Shown: piece by piece, positions 52,061-62,629 of the stretch
How the letters are laid out: each line of letters begins with the position of its first letter
Numbering within the stretch: position 1 is the first letter of the stretch
NCBI GenBank assembly: GCA_003116875.1
Contig: BCKT01000002.1
Coordinates: 124,001-188,000, forward strand
Source: Takashimella koratensis
Lineage: Eukaryota > Basidiomycota > Tremellomycetes > Trichosporonales > Tetragoniomycetaceae
DNA: 64,000 nt
Direction: 5' to 3'
Notes under the pieces: generated by a model
Database searches by the model: none
What the model saw: the letters and a program-made list of their open reading frames with translations, nothing else
What the model was told of the DNA's origin: nothing
Translations under genes and position numbers: made by a program

Positions 52061-54221
52061 CTACAGCTTCGCCTTGTAGCCCACAGGCAACATCCGTTCG
52101 TCTGTAGGGTCAGCTTCGCCAACATGAAGGACCTACAGTTCGCCGAGAACATGGTCCCCTCCACCAGCGGGTAGTTGAGTGCCGTCGTGTCCACCATGGA
52201 CGGGACGACATCTGCCATTGTCGGTGCTCCGATCAGTCGCATGTTCATCTCAAACTCGTCCTGAAAAGTCAGCTGGCTTCTTACATTCCCCCCACCTTTA
52301 AAATCTGCAACGCCTTGGACACTCCCTCTTCACCATACGTAGACATGGCGTAGATCATAGGTCTACCAATCCCAACAGCTGTCGCACCAAGGGCCACAGC
52401 CTTGAGGACATCGGTGGCGCGTCTAACACCGCCGTCGACCATGATCTCGAAAGGCCGGCTTGGGTTGTTCATGAATCCGCGCTCGCGAAGTGCCGCTGTC
52501 ACGCTAGGAAGCAGGGCTAGAGGGGATGGGGCAAAGTCCTACCGTCAGTCAGGAAATACTGGTCACTCACCAGTTGACGACCGCTGTGAATTGAAAATTG
52601 TCAGATTCTAGCAGTGATACAGTCATGTCCCACTTACCCGTGGTTACTATTCGTCAGCAAAGCTCGGACTAATCACTCACCTCAACACAACACCATCGAC
52701 ACCAGCCTCGGCAGCCATGACGGCGTCCTGGTAATCAGCCAAATCCATGTTCCGCTCTTACCTCCCAGCACTGAACTCCCTTGAGCACGATCTTCATGCC
52801 CTTGGCCGCATCGATCAACTCCCTCAGATCTCCCCAGTTGAGGCTCGGGTCGATGAACGACGAGATCGCACGGGCGGCACCTTGGTCACGGCGGACATTG
52901 TCCCCTCCTGTGGACTGTTGAGACGAAGCTGCGCCCTCAAACTTGGTCCGCATGTCCTAAAGTCAGCTGAGTTACCTCCAAACCCACCTTCTCTCGCCGA
53001 CCGAGCTGCGGCGCATCGACAGTGATGAAGAGCGCCTTGACACCGCGGTCCGCCGCGTGGGCAATGATCTTCTTCGTCCTCGCTCGGTCGGCGTTCACAT
53101 AGCTGCAGTCAGCTCGTCCTCAGGTCGCACTCACAGCTGCAGGAACTGAATTTGGCCCGGGATCGCCGCGTCGACCATCTCGTCAAACGAGCACGACGCG
53201 AGGGTAGGGATCTGTGGTCAGCCTTGTCCCGGCCATGACCTACCATCTGGATGACATTGTGTTTCCCAGCCGCTCGGGTAAGGCAAACCTCGCCCTCTGG
53301 GTGGCCGAGTTTACCCAGCGCCGTGGCAGTGATGTACACCGGCATACTTGTTTTGAATCCAAAGATGGAAGACGAAAAGTCGACCTTGCCGACATCGCGG
53401 AGAATGCGAGGGCGGAACCAGACGCTGATAGGTCAGCGCCGAGATCTTGAGTGTCGTGAACTCACCGGTGGTATGCATTGTGGTTCTCTCGCTGGAGTTT
53501 AGCTTAATAGTCGAGTGCAAGCTTACCATGGTAATCTCATCGTCCGCGCCGCTGAGGGTCAGCGTTTCACTTTATAGTCACTCACGATGAGTAATAGTTC
53601 CAACCTCTGCGCGTCATGGTCCGCCGAGCGACAGCCTCAAAATCGTGCAAGCTGAGGATCTGCTCGAGGTCAGGCTTGACATACTCCTCCGGCTCGATGG
53701 CGGCCGATCCCGACTTGGCAGGGACAGAGACCGAAGCCGGAGGAGGGGCTGGCGCCTGGGAAGGTTCGGGACTTGGAAGGGTGTTCGGCATCAGAGCGCC
53801 GAGGTGTTTGGAAGGGTCTGGTTGGGTTAGAATAGAGACAAGGGTTGGAAGAAGACGTATATTCACCCAAGTTCTCCTTGATGGCATCGGGCGGGTGGAT
53901 CGGCTGGCAGTGTGAGCAACATCGAGACAGAGACGTACCTCGTACTCTTCGGTCGCATCCTTGCCAGCATACCGCCTGTCCGTCAGTCTCCCAACATAGC
54001 GGCGCTCACAAAATGATCTCTGCGCCCCCTATCGTTGTCAGCGTATCCTCAAAACCGAGACAAACCTGGGTGCTCCTCGAGGAAATCGGTGACATCGTAG
54101 ACGTGCCCTAGACATGGTCAGATCTCGCCTTGATCAGTTTGATCTTACCGTGAACTACGATCCAGACGCCCTGGTCTCGACTGTTGTGCTTGGCGACTTC
54201 TTTTCCGTCAACTTGGGCCAT
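52061..54221 (-). CDS. CYB2: Flavocytochrome b2-type FMN-dependent 2-hydroxyacid (L-lactate) dehydrogenase
   Basis: Eighteen exons in 2.16 kb give about 500 residues. An N-terminal cytochrome b5 domain carries haem-binding HPGG within DFLEEHPGGAEIIL. A Pro/Ala/Ser linker follows, then the FMN alpha-hydroxyacid dehydrogenase barrel. Key residues match flavocytochrome b2: Tyr in GWNYYSSGADDE, FITVDAPQLGRREKDMR, Lys in IVLKGVQCWEDA, and catalytic His and Arg in SNHGGRQLDF. GVRRATDVLKAVALGA and VGIGRPMIYA bind FMN phosphate. It ends YERMLPVGYKAKL. Unlike yeast Cyb2 it begins directly with the b5 domain (MAQVDGKEVAKHNSRD) and has no mitochondrial presequence, so it may be cytosolic. Exons of 19, 25, 26, 9 and 13 nt are present. 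Substrate could be another 2-hydroxyacid. Confidence 0.85.
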
Positions 54222-55759
54222 GATGAGTGAGGGAGAGGTTGAGAAGGCGATGGAGGTGCGATGGGGAGATGAAAAGCATGACCTGGCTGAACATTGTGCC
54301 GTCCCTTATTCGCCCGTGCTGGGCCGCTAAACCCCACGAAACCCCACCGGCCCACCTCGACCCGGACCAACCGAAACATCCGAGCGCCCGGAGCGAGTTC
54401 TGAGGTGGACTTTGCGACAACGACTGGGCCCGTCGTCGCAGGAGCTCTATTTTCAAAGTCGACATCTTAACCATCCCCATCTCCAGCTTGCTTCGATGCT
54501 AAGGGTGAGAGTATGTTACGTTCAGCTTTGCCCATCCGTTAGGAATCCGGGGCCGTATGCGCACAAACACACACACACACACTCGCACATACAGTACAAA
54601 TATATACAGATACACACAGATACTCATATACACAGATACACAGATACTCAGATACACGCTCACCTAAGTGTACAGTACCTTCAGTATCCTCACACCCCAT
54701 GCCCGCTTGGACATCCGTCAGGAGGGAACCTTGCCTGGAAGTCGAATTTCGACGTTGAAACCCGGCGGCTCTGGTACGCAGGCACGTTCTCACAACCGAG
54801 TTTCATCCCATAAGGGTTTCTTCGGGCTAGGCGGAATCGGTCTGTCTGTCCCAGATTTCGGTGTTCACTGAAAGACCGACGGAAGCAAGACAAGACGTCC
54901 GCGCGGTAGCCCGCACATTTCCGTTGGTACTAGCGACGGTCGCGACGGGGCGCTCGATGTCCAGCCGCGTTCATGAGGACGGGGCTGTCACCGGCCACGC
55001 CCACGGGTCAAGCAGCGTCCCACCCACGTAATGAGGCTGTCGCGGCGTAGTCAAGAAAAATATGACATGTCCTACGAAAAGGACCGATGGGCGCAGTCAT
55101 CTATGTCCGATTGGCGCAACGACAGGTTACCGATGAGAAACGTATCCCTGATTCGGTGAATGGGATGTGCCAGAGCTGCAGAAAAGCAGAGCCGCAGAAC
55201 TGAGCCGTGTTCTTTTGACTGGAGGCTTTTTGTTTTGTTCTTGTGGTCGGTGAGCTGACCCAAAATCGTAGCGGCTGCGTCATATCGGACGGACCATTGA
55301 GTCATCTGCAAAGGGAAAAAACCACGGCCAGTCATGTAATGTACCTGTCGTTGTCTAAATACCCTTGGACCTGGACCTGCCCTTGGACGACGAGTGGATA
55401 TGGGGGCACGACTCGGGGCATGCATGCCAAGGTCGAGTAATGTTGCGTGCACGGAGAGCACTGCAGTGAGCTGCTGCCCCAGAGCTGAGCAGAGATGCCG
55501 AGAGTGTGCCATAACGGGGAGCCTGGGTGGTGACTAGCGGCTAGTGAGATCTGCCCCGCGAACACAGCCAAACCTTAATTCTCGATCCACATTCATCTTT
55601 CCATCTCCGCATCCACTACCCATTTGTTTGACTCATTTCCACTACTCACCACCGCATCCATGATCCACAGCACCAGCCCTTGACCCACTTGGTATCCCCT
55701 GCATCTCACACTGCATCACCGACTCATCACCCAACTCTTCACCCCTCCATCGTCCGCCG
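54222..55759. other. Intergenic with microsatellites
   Basis: About 1.5 kb between the divergent flavocytochrome and PDE1 genes. It holds the two promoters, a CA run and a CAGATA/CACAGA repeat block. Frames on both strands are not convincing. Several stretches near 55010-55100 are GC-rich. Confidence 0.5.
54566..54660. repeat. CA run followed by an ACAGATA-type minisatellite
   Basis: An alternating AC run at about 54566-54582 is followed by ten or so imperfect units built from CAGATAC and ATACACAG up to about 54660. It lies in the intergenic region upstream of the flavocytochrome gene. Confidence 0.85.
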
Positions 55760-57500
55760 ATGCCTGACCGGAAACGGTTGAAGAGAGGCCCCGGTCCCGA
55801 TGGCGACTCCACGGCGGAAGCAAGCATCGCGGCGAACGTCTCACGGCGGCATGAAGGAGGAGGGAATGGGGAGAGGCTTGTCGATGGGGATGTAGTCGCT
55901 GATCAGGCGGAGCGGACGCTGGATGGACGCAGTCCTGCCTTTGAACTTGTTGTGCTTGGCAGTGGGGGAGGGCCGTTGGAGACGGACTGTTCTGGGTAAG
56001 TTCAGCTTTGGTGCATAGTTGGCAAAAGCGAAGCTGACCTTTCCTCAGATACCTTCTCAAACCTTTCCTATCCCCATGGGAGGACGGCATGATCGGTTTA
56101 GAAGGAGGTGAGCACACACTCGATCCAACACTTACCGCTCAGGCTCTGGACTGGGCGCTCTCTCCGCCCTGCTTGCTTCCAAACCAGCAGAGTCGCTGTT
56201 CCCCACACTCAAATTCCCTCCATCCTACGACTCGCCCGTCCTCAAGGCTGCCTATGTCTTCTCCTGTCTTGCGTAAGTCATCTACGCCCATCGTCACCCT
56301 AACACTCCAGATGCTACCTCATCACCCACGCCCACCTCGATCACGCTGTCTCTCTCATCCTTCTGTCCGGTTCAGTCCCACCCCGCCCTACCGCTCCACC
56401 TGCAGCCTCTCTCACATCCGAAGCATCTTCCCTCGCCCCTCCCCTCCCATCGACAGCCCGAGTCTCGCGAATACCGGTGTATGCGACAAAGACCACCCTC
56501 GAAAGTCTTGCCGAGGCGTACGATGGTAAACTATGGCCAGAGCTGGGTATCTGGGCCGAGGAGAAGAAGCCAGGTAGCAGGGGTGCTAAGCGTAAAGCTT
56601 CAGAGGATCAGAAAGGGGTCGGCGTCACCTTCTCTCCGTAAGTAGTTCTGGACTAGCGGCTATCAGGACTCACACCCCACACGCAGATTGGTACCATCTA
56701 AGTCGCATAAACCACTGCATTCAGGGATGCCTATCACAGCATTGACCTTTCCAGTTGCGCATGGCCACACCGCACATGGCCTGTACGAGTCGTCGGCGAT
56801 GTTCTTGCGGTACGACCCGAAAGCTCTGGAAGCAGAGCATCGCTCGTTAGGGAAGATTGGTTTGTCTCTGGAGGAGAAGACAATAGCGGGACGCGAGTTC
56901 TTATTCTTTGGTGATCTCGAGAGTGGCTGGAGGCGTGAGAGCGAAGACGGCGTGGACGCAGCTGGGATCGCGGCAGCGAGTCGTTTGAATAAGCCTGTCT
57001 GGCAAGAAGCGGCCAAAGGGTTTGACAGGGGTGATCTCGGTGGTGTCTTTGTGAGTTGAATGTAGCGTGGAACCAGGACGCTCACTAACTCGCGTCATAC
57101 AGATCGAATGCTCTTACGACTCGTCGCGATCAGCCCATCTGATGTATGGCCATCTCAGTCCACCTGGACTCTATTACGAGCTCAAAGTGCTTGCGTCGCT
57201 TGTACGGAAACGAGAGTGAGTGAAGGGTGCCATCCATCCTTCATCGGATGACCCTGACAGCCACTTCAGACGCCCACTACAAGGCCTGAGAGTCTACGTG
57301 ACCCACATCAAAGAACACCTCGTCCCCCATCCTTCCGGCAAGTCGGCACGCGAGCTTGTCCAAGCTGAGCTGGAGGCGATTGAGGCAGGGCCAAACGGTG
57401 GTCTTGGCGTCATCTTTGTGATTGTGCGAGCGGGAGACAGGATCTGTGAGTGCGAGACTCTAAACGAGATGGGGTGCTAACATTGCGTGCAGTGTTATAG
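55760..57500 (+). CDS. PDE1: Class II (low-affinity) cyclic nucleotide phosphodiesterase Pde1
   Basis: Pde1 hydrolyses cAMP and ends PKA signalling in the cytosol. The metal-binding class II signature is seen as ITHAHLDHAVSLILLSGS, matching the family pattern H-x-H-L-D-H except for one small residue (Ala) after the last His. The N-terminus is basic and disordered (MPDRKRLKRGPGPDGDS), then the beta-lactamase-like fold starts with FELVVLGSGGGPLE. Other metal-ligand segments are VAHGHTAHG, FLFFGDLESG and IECSYDSSR, followed by HLMYGHLSP and the last VYVTHIKEHLVPHP. Seven exons; the final exon is only 8 nt (TGTTATAG), giving a C-terminus RILL, so the intron before it must be removed precisely. 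Length about 440 residues, normal for Pde1. Confidence 0.9.
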
Positions 57501-57968
57501 CAGTGTGCATGAACCATCTTCAGACAGCTTTATATCCACCCACATCCACATGCATTCTTCTCGGCCGGACCTTGTAAATGTGTCGGTATAAACCCGTATA
57601 TCCGTTCCCTACCCTCCCGCATCGAGACAAACAACGCATTCTGACTCGCCTGTTCCAGTCGGCCATGTCCGTCCGTATTCCCAGTGATCGCCATCGAGTC
57701 TAAATTCACTTCTTACGGCCGGGAAACGCGCATTTTTTTTTTCTTCTTCACTCGGGCCCCGCCCGCCCCCTCCACCTCCACGGGCAGCTCCGTTGGACGT
57801 GCTGACTGACATGCTTCATGTGCGACCTGACCTTGTTGGCTATAATCTTTCTCTTTGAACTCTTTCTACTCGTTACTAACTCATTTCTCACCTCATTCCC
57901 ACGTCTAGCCCCCTGATAAAATCCTCACTGAGGAGTAACCACCAGCGCGACTTTGTAGCCCATCGCTC
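57501..57968. other. Intergenic and promoter of the MFS antiporter
   Basis: About 470 bp between two plus-strand genes. It is T-rich (a T run at 57733-57742) and contains the C-rich CCCCGCCCGCCCCCTCCACC at about 57758. No gene seen. Confidence 0.5.
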
Positions 57969-60314
57969 ATGTCTACTGCACCAGTACGCGCGGGCCCTTC
58001 TGCGCCTGTCCCTTCCTCCTCTTCCCTTTCGTCCACTAGCACCATGGCCACCGATGACCGCCAAACAAAGTCGCCCAAGCTCGAGGGCGGCATCGCGGTC
58101 TCTCGCCTTCGATCTCTCGAGGCCCCCCTTTCCCTTGCTGCGCCCCTATCGCGCATCCTTTCCACCCGCCCTATCAGCGAATCCCCTGTCCCAAATCCCT
58201 ACCCCGGTGCGGGGACAGAGGATGAGCCGTACCTCGTCGACTGGATTCCAGGGGAGCAGGCGAACCCGTACAACTGGACATCAAGTTATCGATGGATGGT
58301 GACGGCTATCATCGCTGTGGCTACGTTGTGTATCGCATTCGCTAGTTCGAGTTACAGTGCTGCGATTACGAGTTTACACGAGGTGTTTGGGATTTCAACA
58401 GAGGTTGGCATTTTGGGAATCACTTTTTACATCTGCGGTGAGTATAGGTTGCAGTCATCCGGATGGTGGCTGATCCTGCATAGGGTTCGGTTTGGGGCCA
58501 TTGTGTTTCTGGGCACCGCTCAGTGAGATCTACGGTCGTCGACTCTCGTTCAACGTTTCCTTTCCCCTCTTTGTGCTCTTCAACATGGCCGGAGCGCTCG
58601 CCCAGAACGTGGAGACAATCATGATCTCGCGGTTCCTCTCGGGTTTGTTTGGTAGCGCGCCTCTCACCAACGCCGGTGGTCAGATCAGCGACATGTGGGC
58701 GGCGTAAGTTTTGCTAGGTTGTCCTCTCCTTTGAGTGAAGCGCGAAGCTGACGTTTGCGTAGTCACGAGCGCGCCCTCGCCACGTCTATGTTTGCTCTCG
58801 CCCCTTTCCTGGGTCCCGTCCTTGGTAAGTCACGTCGACACTTCTGGTTCACACCTCTGGTCACTTGCGCATCTAATGACACATCCAGGCCCCCTTGTCG
58901 GCGGCTTCGTCTCCGAGAACGCCGGTTTCCGCTGGGTTTTCTGGGTCCAATTCATCTTTGGCGCCGTCATGCTCGTCCTCTCCGTCCTTCTCGTTCCTGA
59001 AACCTACGCGCCGACTCTTCTCCGCCGTAAAGCCGCGCAGCTTCAGAAAGAGGCCGACGAGGCGGGGACAGGAGAGTATTTTATCAGCAAGTATGATCGC
59101 GTGAAGAAGACACGTGCAGAGGTTATCAAGCAAGGGTTGAGCCGCCCCTTTCTGCTTGTGGTTCGCGAGCTTATTGTGTTCTGCTTTGCTTTGTATGGTA
59201 AGTGTGGACGCGTTTCCACGAATTAGCCGGGCTGACCATTATACAGCTGCGTTGATCTACGGTATTCTCTACCTCTTGTACGCTTTTCTATTTTGGAGCT
59301 TCTGAATGATGCTGACCATGCTTGTTTTTGCTCGTATCAACACAGCTTCGAAGTGAGTCTCCTGTCTTGACCACAGCCTAGTCTTTACACCCCACTGACA
59401 TCCTCCTAGGCCTTCCCTATCGTGTTCGAGGGTGAGCAGGCATCGAGAAGACTGATCTGACAATTACTGACATTCCCTCAGAGAACAGAGGATGGACCTG
59501 TGAGTTACAACCTGCGTTGCCTTTGTTCATCGCTGACACCACGCAGTGGGCGAGTCCGGCCTTGCGTTCCTCGGTATCGGCGTTGGTCTCATTATCGGTA
59601 TCGTGATCAACTCTTTTGGCGGGCGATTCTACACAGCAGCAGTTAAAAAAGCTGCTGAGACGGGTACCAAAGTCCCTCCCGAGGCTCGTCTTCCCATGTG
59701 CTGTGTTGGCGCCGTGCTCTGCCCCGTTGGTCTGTTCTGGTTCGCATGGACATCGACTCCGAATATTCACTGGATCGTGCCCATCATCGCGTCTGTCCCC
59801 TTCGGAACAGGCTTCCTCCTCATCTTCACGGGAATGACAGTTTACATGATCGACGCATACACTCTTTACGCTGCATCAGCGCTCGCTGCTAATGCCGTTA
59901 TGCGGTCCATCTTTGGTGCAGTCTTCCCGCTCTTCGCGACGTACATGTACGTCAACCTCGGCCTGCAGTGGGCTGGTACCAGTGAGTCACCGTTCCCTAT
60001 CTTTGTAGTGATTCTTCCTTGCTAAACCCTTCTTAGTCCTTGCATTCCTGTCGCTCGCGTGCTTGCCAATCCCCTTCTTGTTCTACAAATACGGCCACAT
60101 CCTCCGCCGCAACTCCAAGTACGCACCGTCTGGTGTCCCCGTTAAAGCCGTCTCCGTTACTGTCCCCGCGAACACCGCAGGCGGATTCAAGACGACCGAG
60201 GTTATCAATGTCCCCATTCCCGAGGACGAGGCGCTCGAACCAGAGTATGCAGCAGACGCTGGTGAGAACGCACGCGAAGATGAACAAGAAAAGGTTAATG
60301 ATAGCATGGTCTAA
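57969..60314 (+). CDS. MFS drug or polyamine:H+ antiporter, DHA1 type
   Basis: Plasma-membrane major facilitator of the DHA1 (Tpo/Flr-like) group. The N-terminus is a long Ser/Pro-rich cytosolic segment (about 100 residues) before NPYNWTSSYRWMVTAIIAV. The family signature FGLGPLCFWAPLSEIYGRR covers helix 2 to loop 2-3, and later FLSGLFGSAPLTNAGGQISD, HERALATSMFALAPFLGPVL, GPLVGGFVSENAGFRWVFWV and VPETYAPTLLRRKA follow. The C-terminal half runs from LYLFFEAFPIVFEENRGW through GESGLAFLGIGVG and ends DDSMV with the stop at 60312-60314. Four consecutive exons between 59247 and 59499 are only 31, 7, 22 and 18 nt. The substrate cannot be read from sequence; drugs or polyamines are the usual cargo. 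Confidence 0.88.
59247..59499 (+). other. Run of four micro-exons in the MFS antiporter gene
   Basis: The exons are 59247-59277 (31 nt), 59346-59352 (7 nt, CTTCGAA), 59410-59431 (22 nt) and 59482-59499 (18 nt). Each has a GT donor and AG acceptor, and together they read ALIYGILYLFFEAFPIVF followed by EENRGWT, which is the conserved segment of this family. No other splicing restores the frame at this point. Confidence 0.8.
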
Positions 60315-60686
60315 GGCTTTCTGACCTGTCGGATCCTGCGCTGTCTCACGACCGAGCCAGAACATTGTCAATAGACACATGTGGATGTCTAGAACATCTC
60401 CATCCCGCTTATCTTTTTTTTTCTTGCAAAATGGACAATTCCACCACGCATTTAACATGTCTAATCTTCTTTCCCACGTCCAGGCATATGCATTTAGTGA
60501 AGATCTAACAAACGCGAGACGATCATTTGGCCTCGAATTCTGTCTCCACAGGATCGCGCTGCGTGCCGATTTTCTGTAGTGGTTGGAAAACAACGCCGAC
60601 ATGAGGTGGGCAGAAGATGGATAGAAACTCTCCAACTCCCCCTCCTCTCCTTTCCCTCCTCTCCCTCCCCCTCCTCTCCCTCCCCC
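60315..60686. other. 3' flank of the MFS gene and CT-rich edge of the gap
   Basis: After the MFS stop, AT-rich sequence is followed by a 34-nt copy of the HCS1 3' end at 60578-60611 and then CT-rich repeats CTCCCTCCCC that run into the unsequenced gap. Confidence 0.55.
60578..60611 (+). pseudogene. Fragment of the HCS1 3' coding end
   Basis: These 34 nt match HCS1 at 50856-50889 with one mismatch (G to A at 60601) and in the same reading frame would encode WLENNADMRWA, then an in-frame TAG soon follows. It is too long a match to be chance. It is either an inserted fragment of HCS1, the end of a broken paralogue whose body lies in or beyond the gap, or an assembly join artefact. Confidence 0.8.
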
Positions 60687-60852
60687 NNNNNNNNNNNNNN
60701 NNNNNNNNNNNNNNNNNNNNNNNNNNNNNNNNNNNNNNNNNNNNNNNNNNNNNNNNNNNNNNNNNNNNNNNNNNNNNNNNNNNNNNNNNNNNNNNNNNNN
60801 NNNNNNNNNNNNNNNNNNNNNNNNNNNNNNNNNNNNNNNNNNNNNNNNNNNN
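60687..60852. other. Assembly gap (166 N)
   Basis: A run of N flanked by CTCCCTCCCC repeats on the left and a C run on the right. Its true size is unknown, and the two sides may not be contiguous. Confidence 0.98.
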
Positions 60853-62071
60853 CCCCCCCCCCTCAAACCCTCTGATAGGTTTTAACGATACTCGTCTGTA
60901 TCTAGGATGACAAGATATTCATCCGACGAAGAAGCATCCACTGTAGTAAAGTATTGCACTCGCGAGCCCAAGTAGCGAGTCCTCATCGATGGGATATCTG
61001 CAATCATACTCAAACCCAATAGCTTCTCATTACTATACAATGACTCGCCGGAAGCAACTACCCAAAACCCTTTGACATGGTTTGTCGTTGGGGAAGACGC
61101 GAGAGAAGCAAATCACAAGGCGAACAGGGAGACTATACATGTGTTCTACGAGACATACAGTAAGGACGTTCTAACCCTACACCTCGGCTTGGTGTGCCCA
61201 CCACCAGTGGGTAAACTTCACCCCCTCCTTCCTCGCAACGATTCGCCGCCAAAAATTGATATCGTCAATGGAGCGGGCGAAACCGTCAGATCGTGTGCGT
61301 TGGCACACACTAATGTCAGCGAAAGCCAGACTTGGAGACTCGCGCTCGCACAGCTGCGTGTGTACGCCGTTCCGACCTCCGGTCGGACCTGGCGTGCGTC
61401 AGGTATCCCGTAGTGGAAAGAAAAATAAGCGTCTCTCTTCCACGTTCGGGGACACTCCCCGATTGGGTCCGTTGTCGGTTGCAGGCAACGTCGGTAGTGG
61501 GCGTAGCGCTTTGCGAGTATCTCTGTATCTGGACCTATGTTATGGGGTATGTGCTCCCTTCTTGGATGTGTGCTGCTTCCTCGCTATCCTCACCTCTGTC
61601 CAGCCTAATCGGGGACTGTCCTTGATCGCCCACCCCGATACCCGTCCACGTCATTCTTCCCAACCGTTATCAATCCGCTCCTCGCCCGGTACCCCGAGTT
61701 GGTCGTGGGGCGGCGGGTCCTCGGCAACCCAAGGTCGCCTCAGCCTTGATAATTTTGCTCAGATTGACCACAGCCGAGGACAGCCTCTAGCCTATGGCGA
61801 ATGATGTATGTACGTAGTATATACTGACCTGGCTGACGTCTCTAGCCAGTCTCATCTCATCCCATCCTGACCCGCGTTTCGAACCGAATTTGAACGCGCG
61901 CTCGGAGGTGCATCTTGACCTTCATTCTGCTCGTTCCACACGATCCAACTCCAACGCGCATTCTGATCGACACTCTGACCCGTACACTGACTCATTCTGA
62001 TGCACATACTCATACTCATTTGATACTTGCGTTGATGCCAAGTTGTGCTGATTACTTGTGCTCACACCTAC
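60853..62071. other. Intergenic, no gene seen
   Basis: About 1.2 kb right of the gap. Frames on both strands show no splice pattern, motif or family resemblance. Sequence is of mixed composition, with stretches such as GACTCATTCTGATGCACATAC near 61990. Confidence 0.5.
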
Positions 62072-62389
62072 CTAACTTGTCCTAACACCAGCCTGACGTA
62101 TTAGCCCCTGCCGCACCGCGATACAGCCTGGGCCTCTCAGTGCACCAATGAATGTTTTACTCACAAGGACAGGAGGAGACCGTCCCGCCTCAGCTGCCTG
62201 AGAGGCCTTGGCGAGTGTGGTCGTTGCGATCAGCCGGTAGTGATCATGGACGAGGTCTTTCGCGATGCCAAAGGCTTCAAACGCCTCGTCGATAGGACCG
62301 ATGCCGAGCAGACCATTGGCCCTAACGATCTGTTTGACGTTGTGGACGCCGTGAATGAGTTCCAGGTAGCTGAAGTCGCGAGGTGCCAT
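62072..62389 (-). CDS. Unknown small protein
   Basis: From the ATG at 62389 the frame reads MAPRDFSYLELIHGVHNVKQ and stays helical (IDEAFEAFGIAKDLVHDHYR, LAKASQAAEAG). An intron with a GTGAGTAAAA donor and CGTCAG acceptor (62093-62164, 72 nt) would shorten the end to AGVRTS; because its length is a multiple of three, either form keeps the frame (81 or 105 residues). No family is recognised, and there is no signal peptide or membrane segment. It is divergent from the gene at 62630, sharing an upstream region of about 240 bp. Confidence 0.45.
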   Translation of the reverse strand: MAPRDFSYLELIHGVHNVKQIVRANGLLGIGPIDEAFEAFGIAKDLVHDHYRLIATTTLAKASQAAEAGRSPPVLVSKTFIGALRGPGCIAVRQGLIRQAGVRTS

Positions 62390-62629
62390 GTCGACGCGTG
62401 ACAGAAAGATGAAGACGCGTTACGCCGCGTAATCTGCTTTTTCTAATTCCTTTTCTCCCATCAAAGGCCTGGATTATTGGGCTACCTCGACTACTACAAC
62501 TGACTTGGTTCTGCCTGTTCTACTGTTGCCGCTGGTAAGTGCCATAGCTCCCTTGTTCACACTCTACCCCCCGTGAAGCGAGCTCTGACGCTAACTCCGT
62601 CCGTTCGTGACCGACCTGTAGACCCCTGC

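Noticed and set aside
55072..55512. A 146-residue open frame on the minus strand
   Set aside because: No motif, no introns, odd composition, and it lies in a divergent promoter region.
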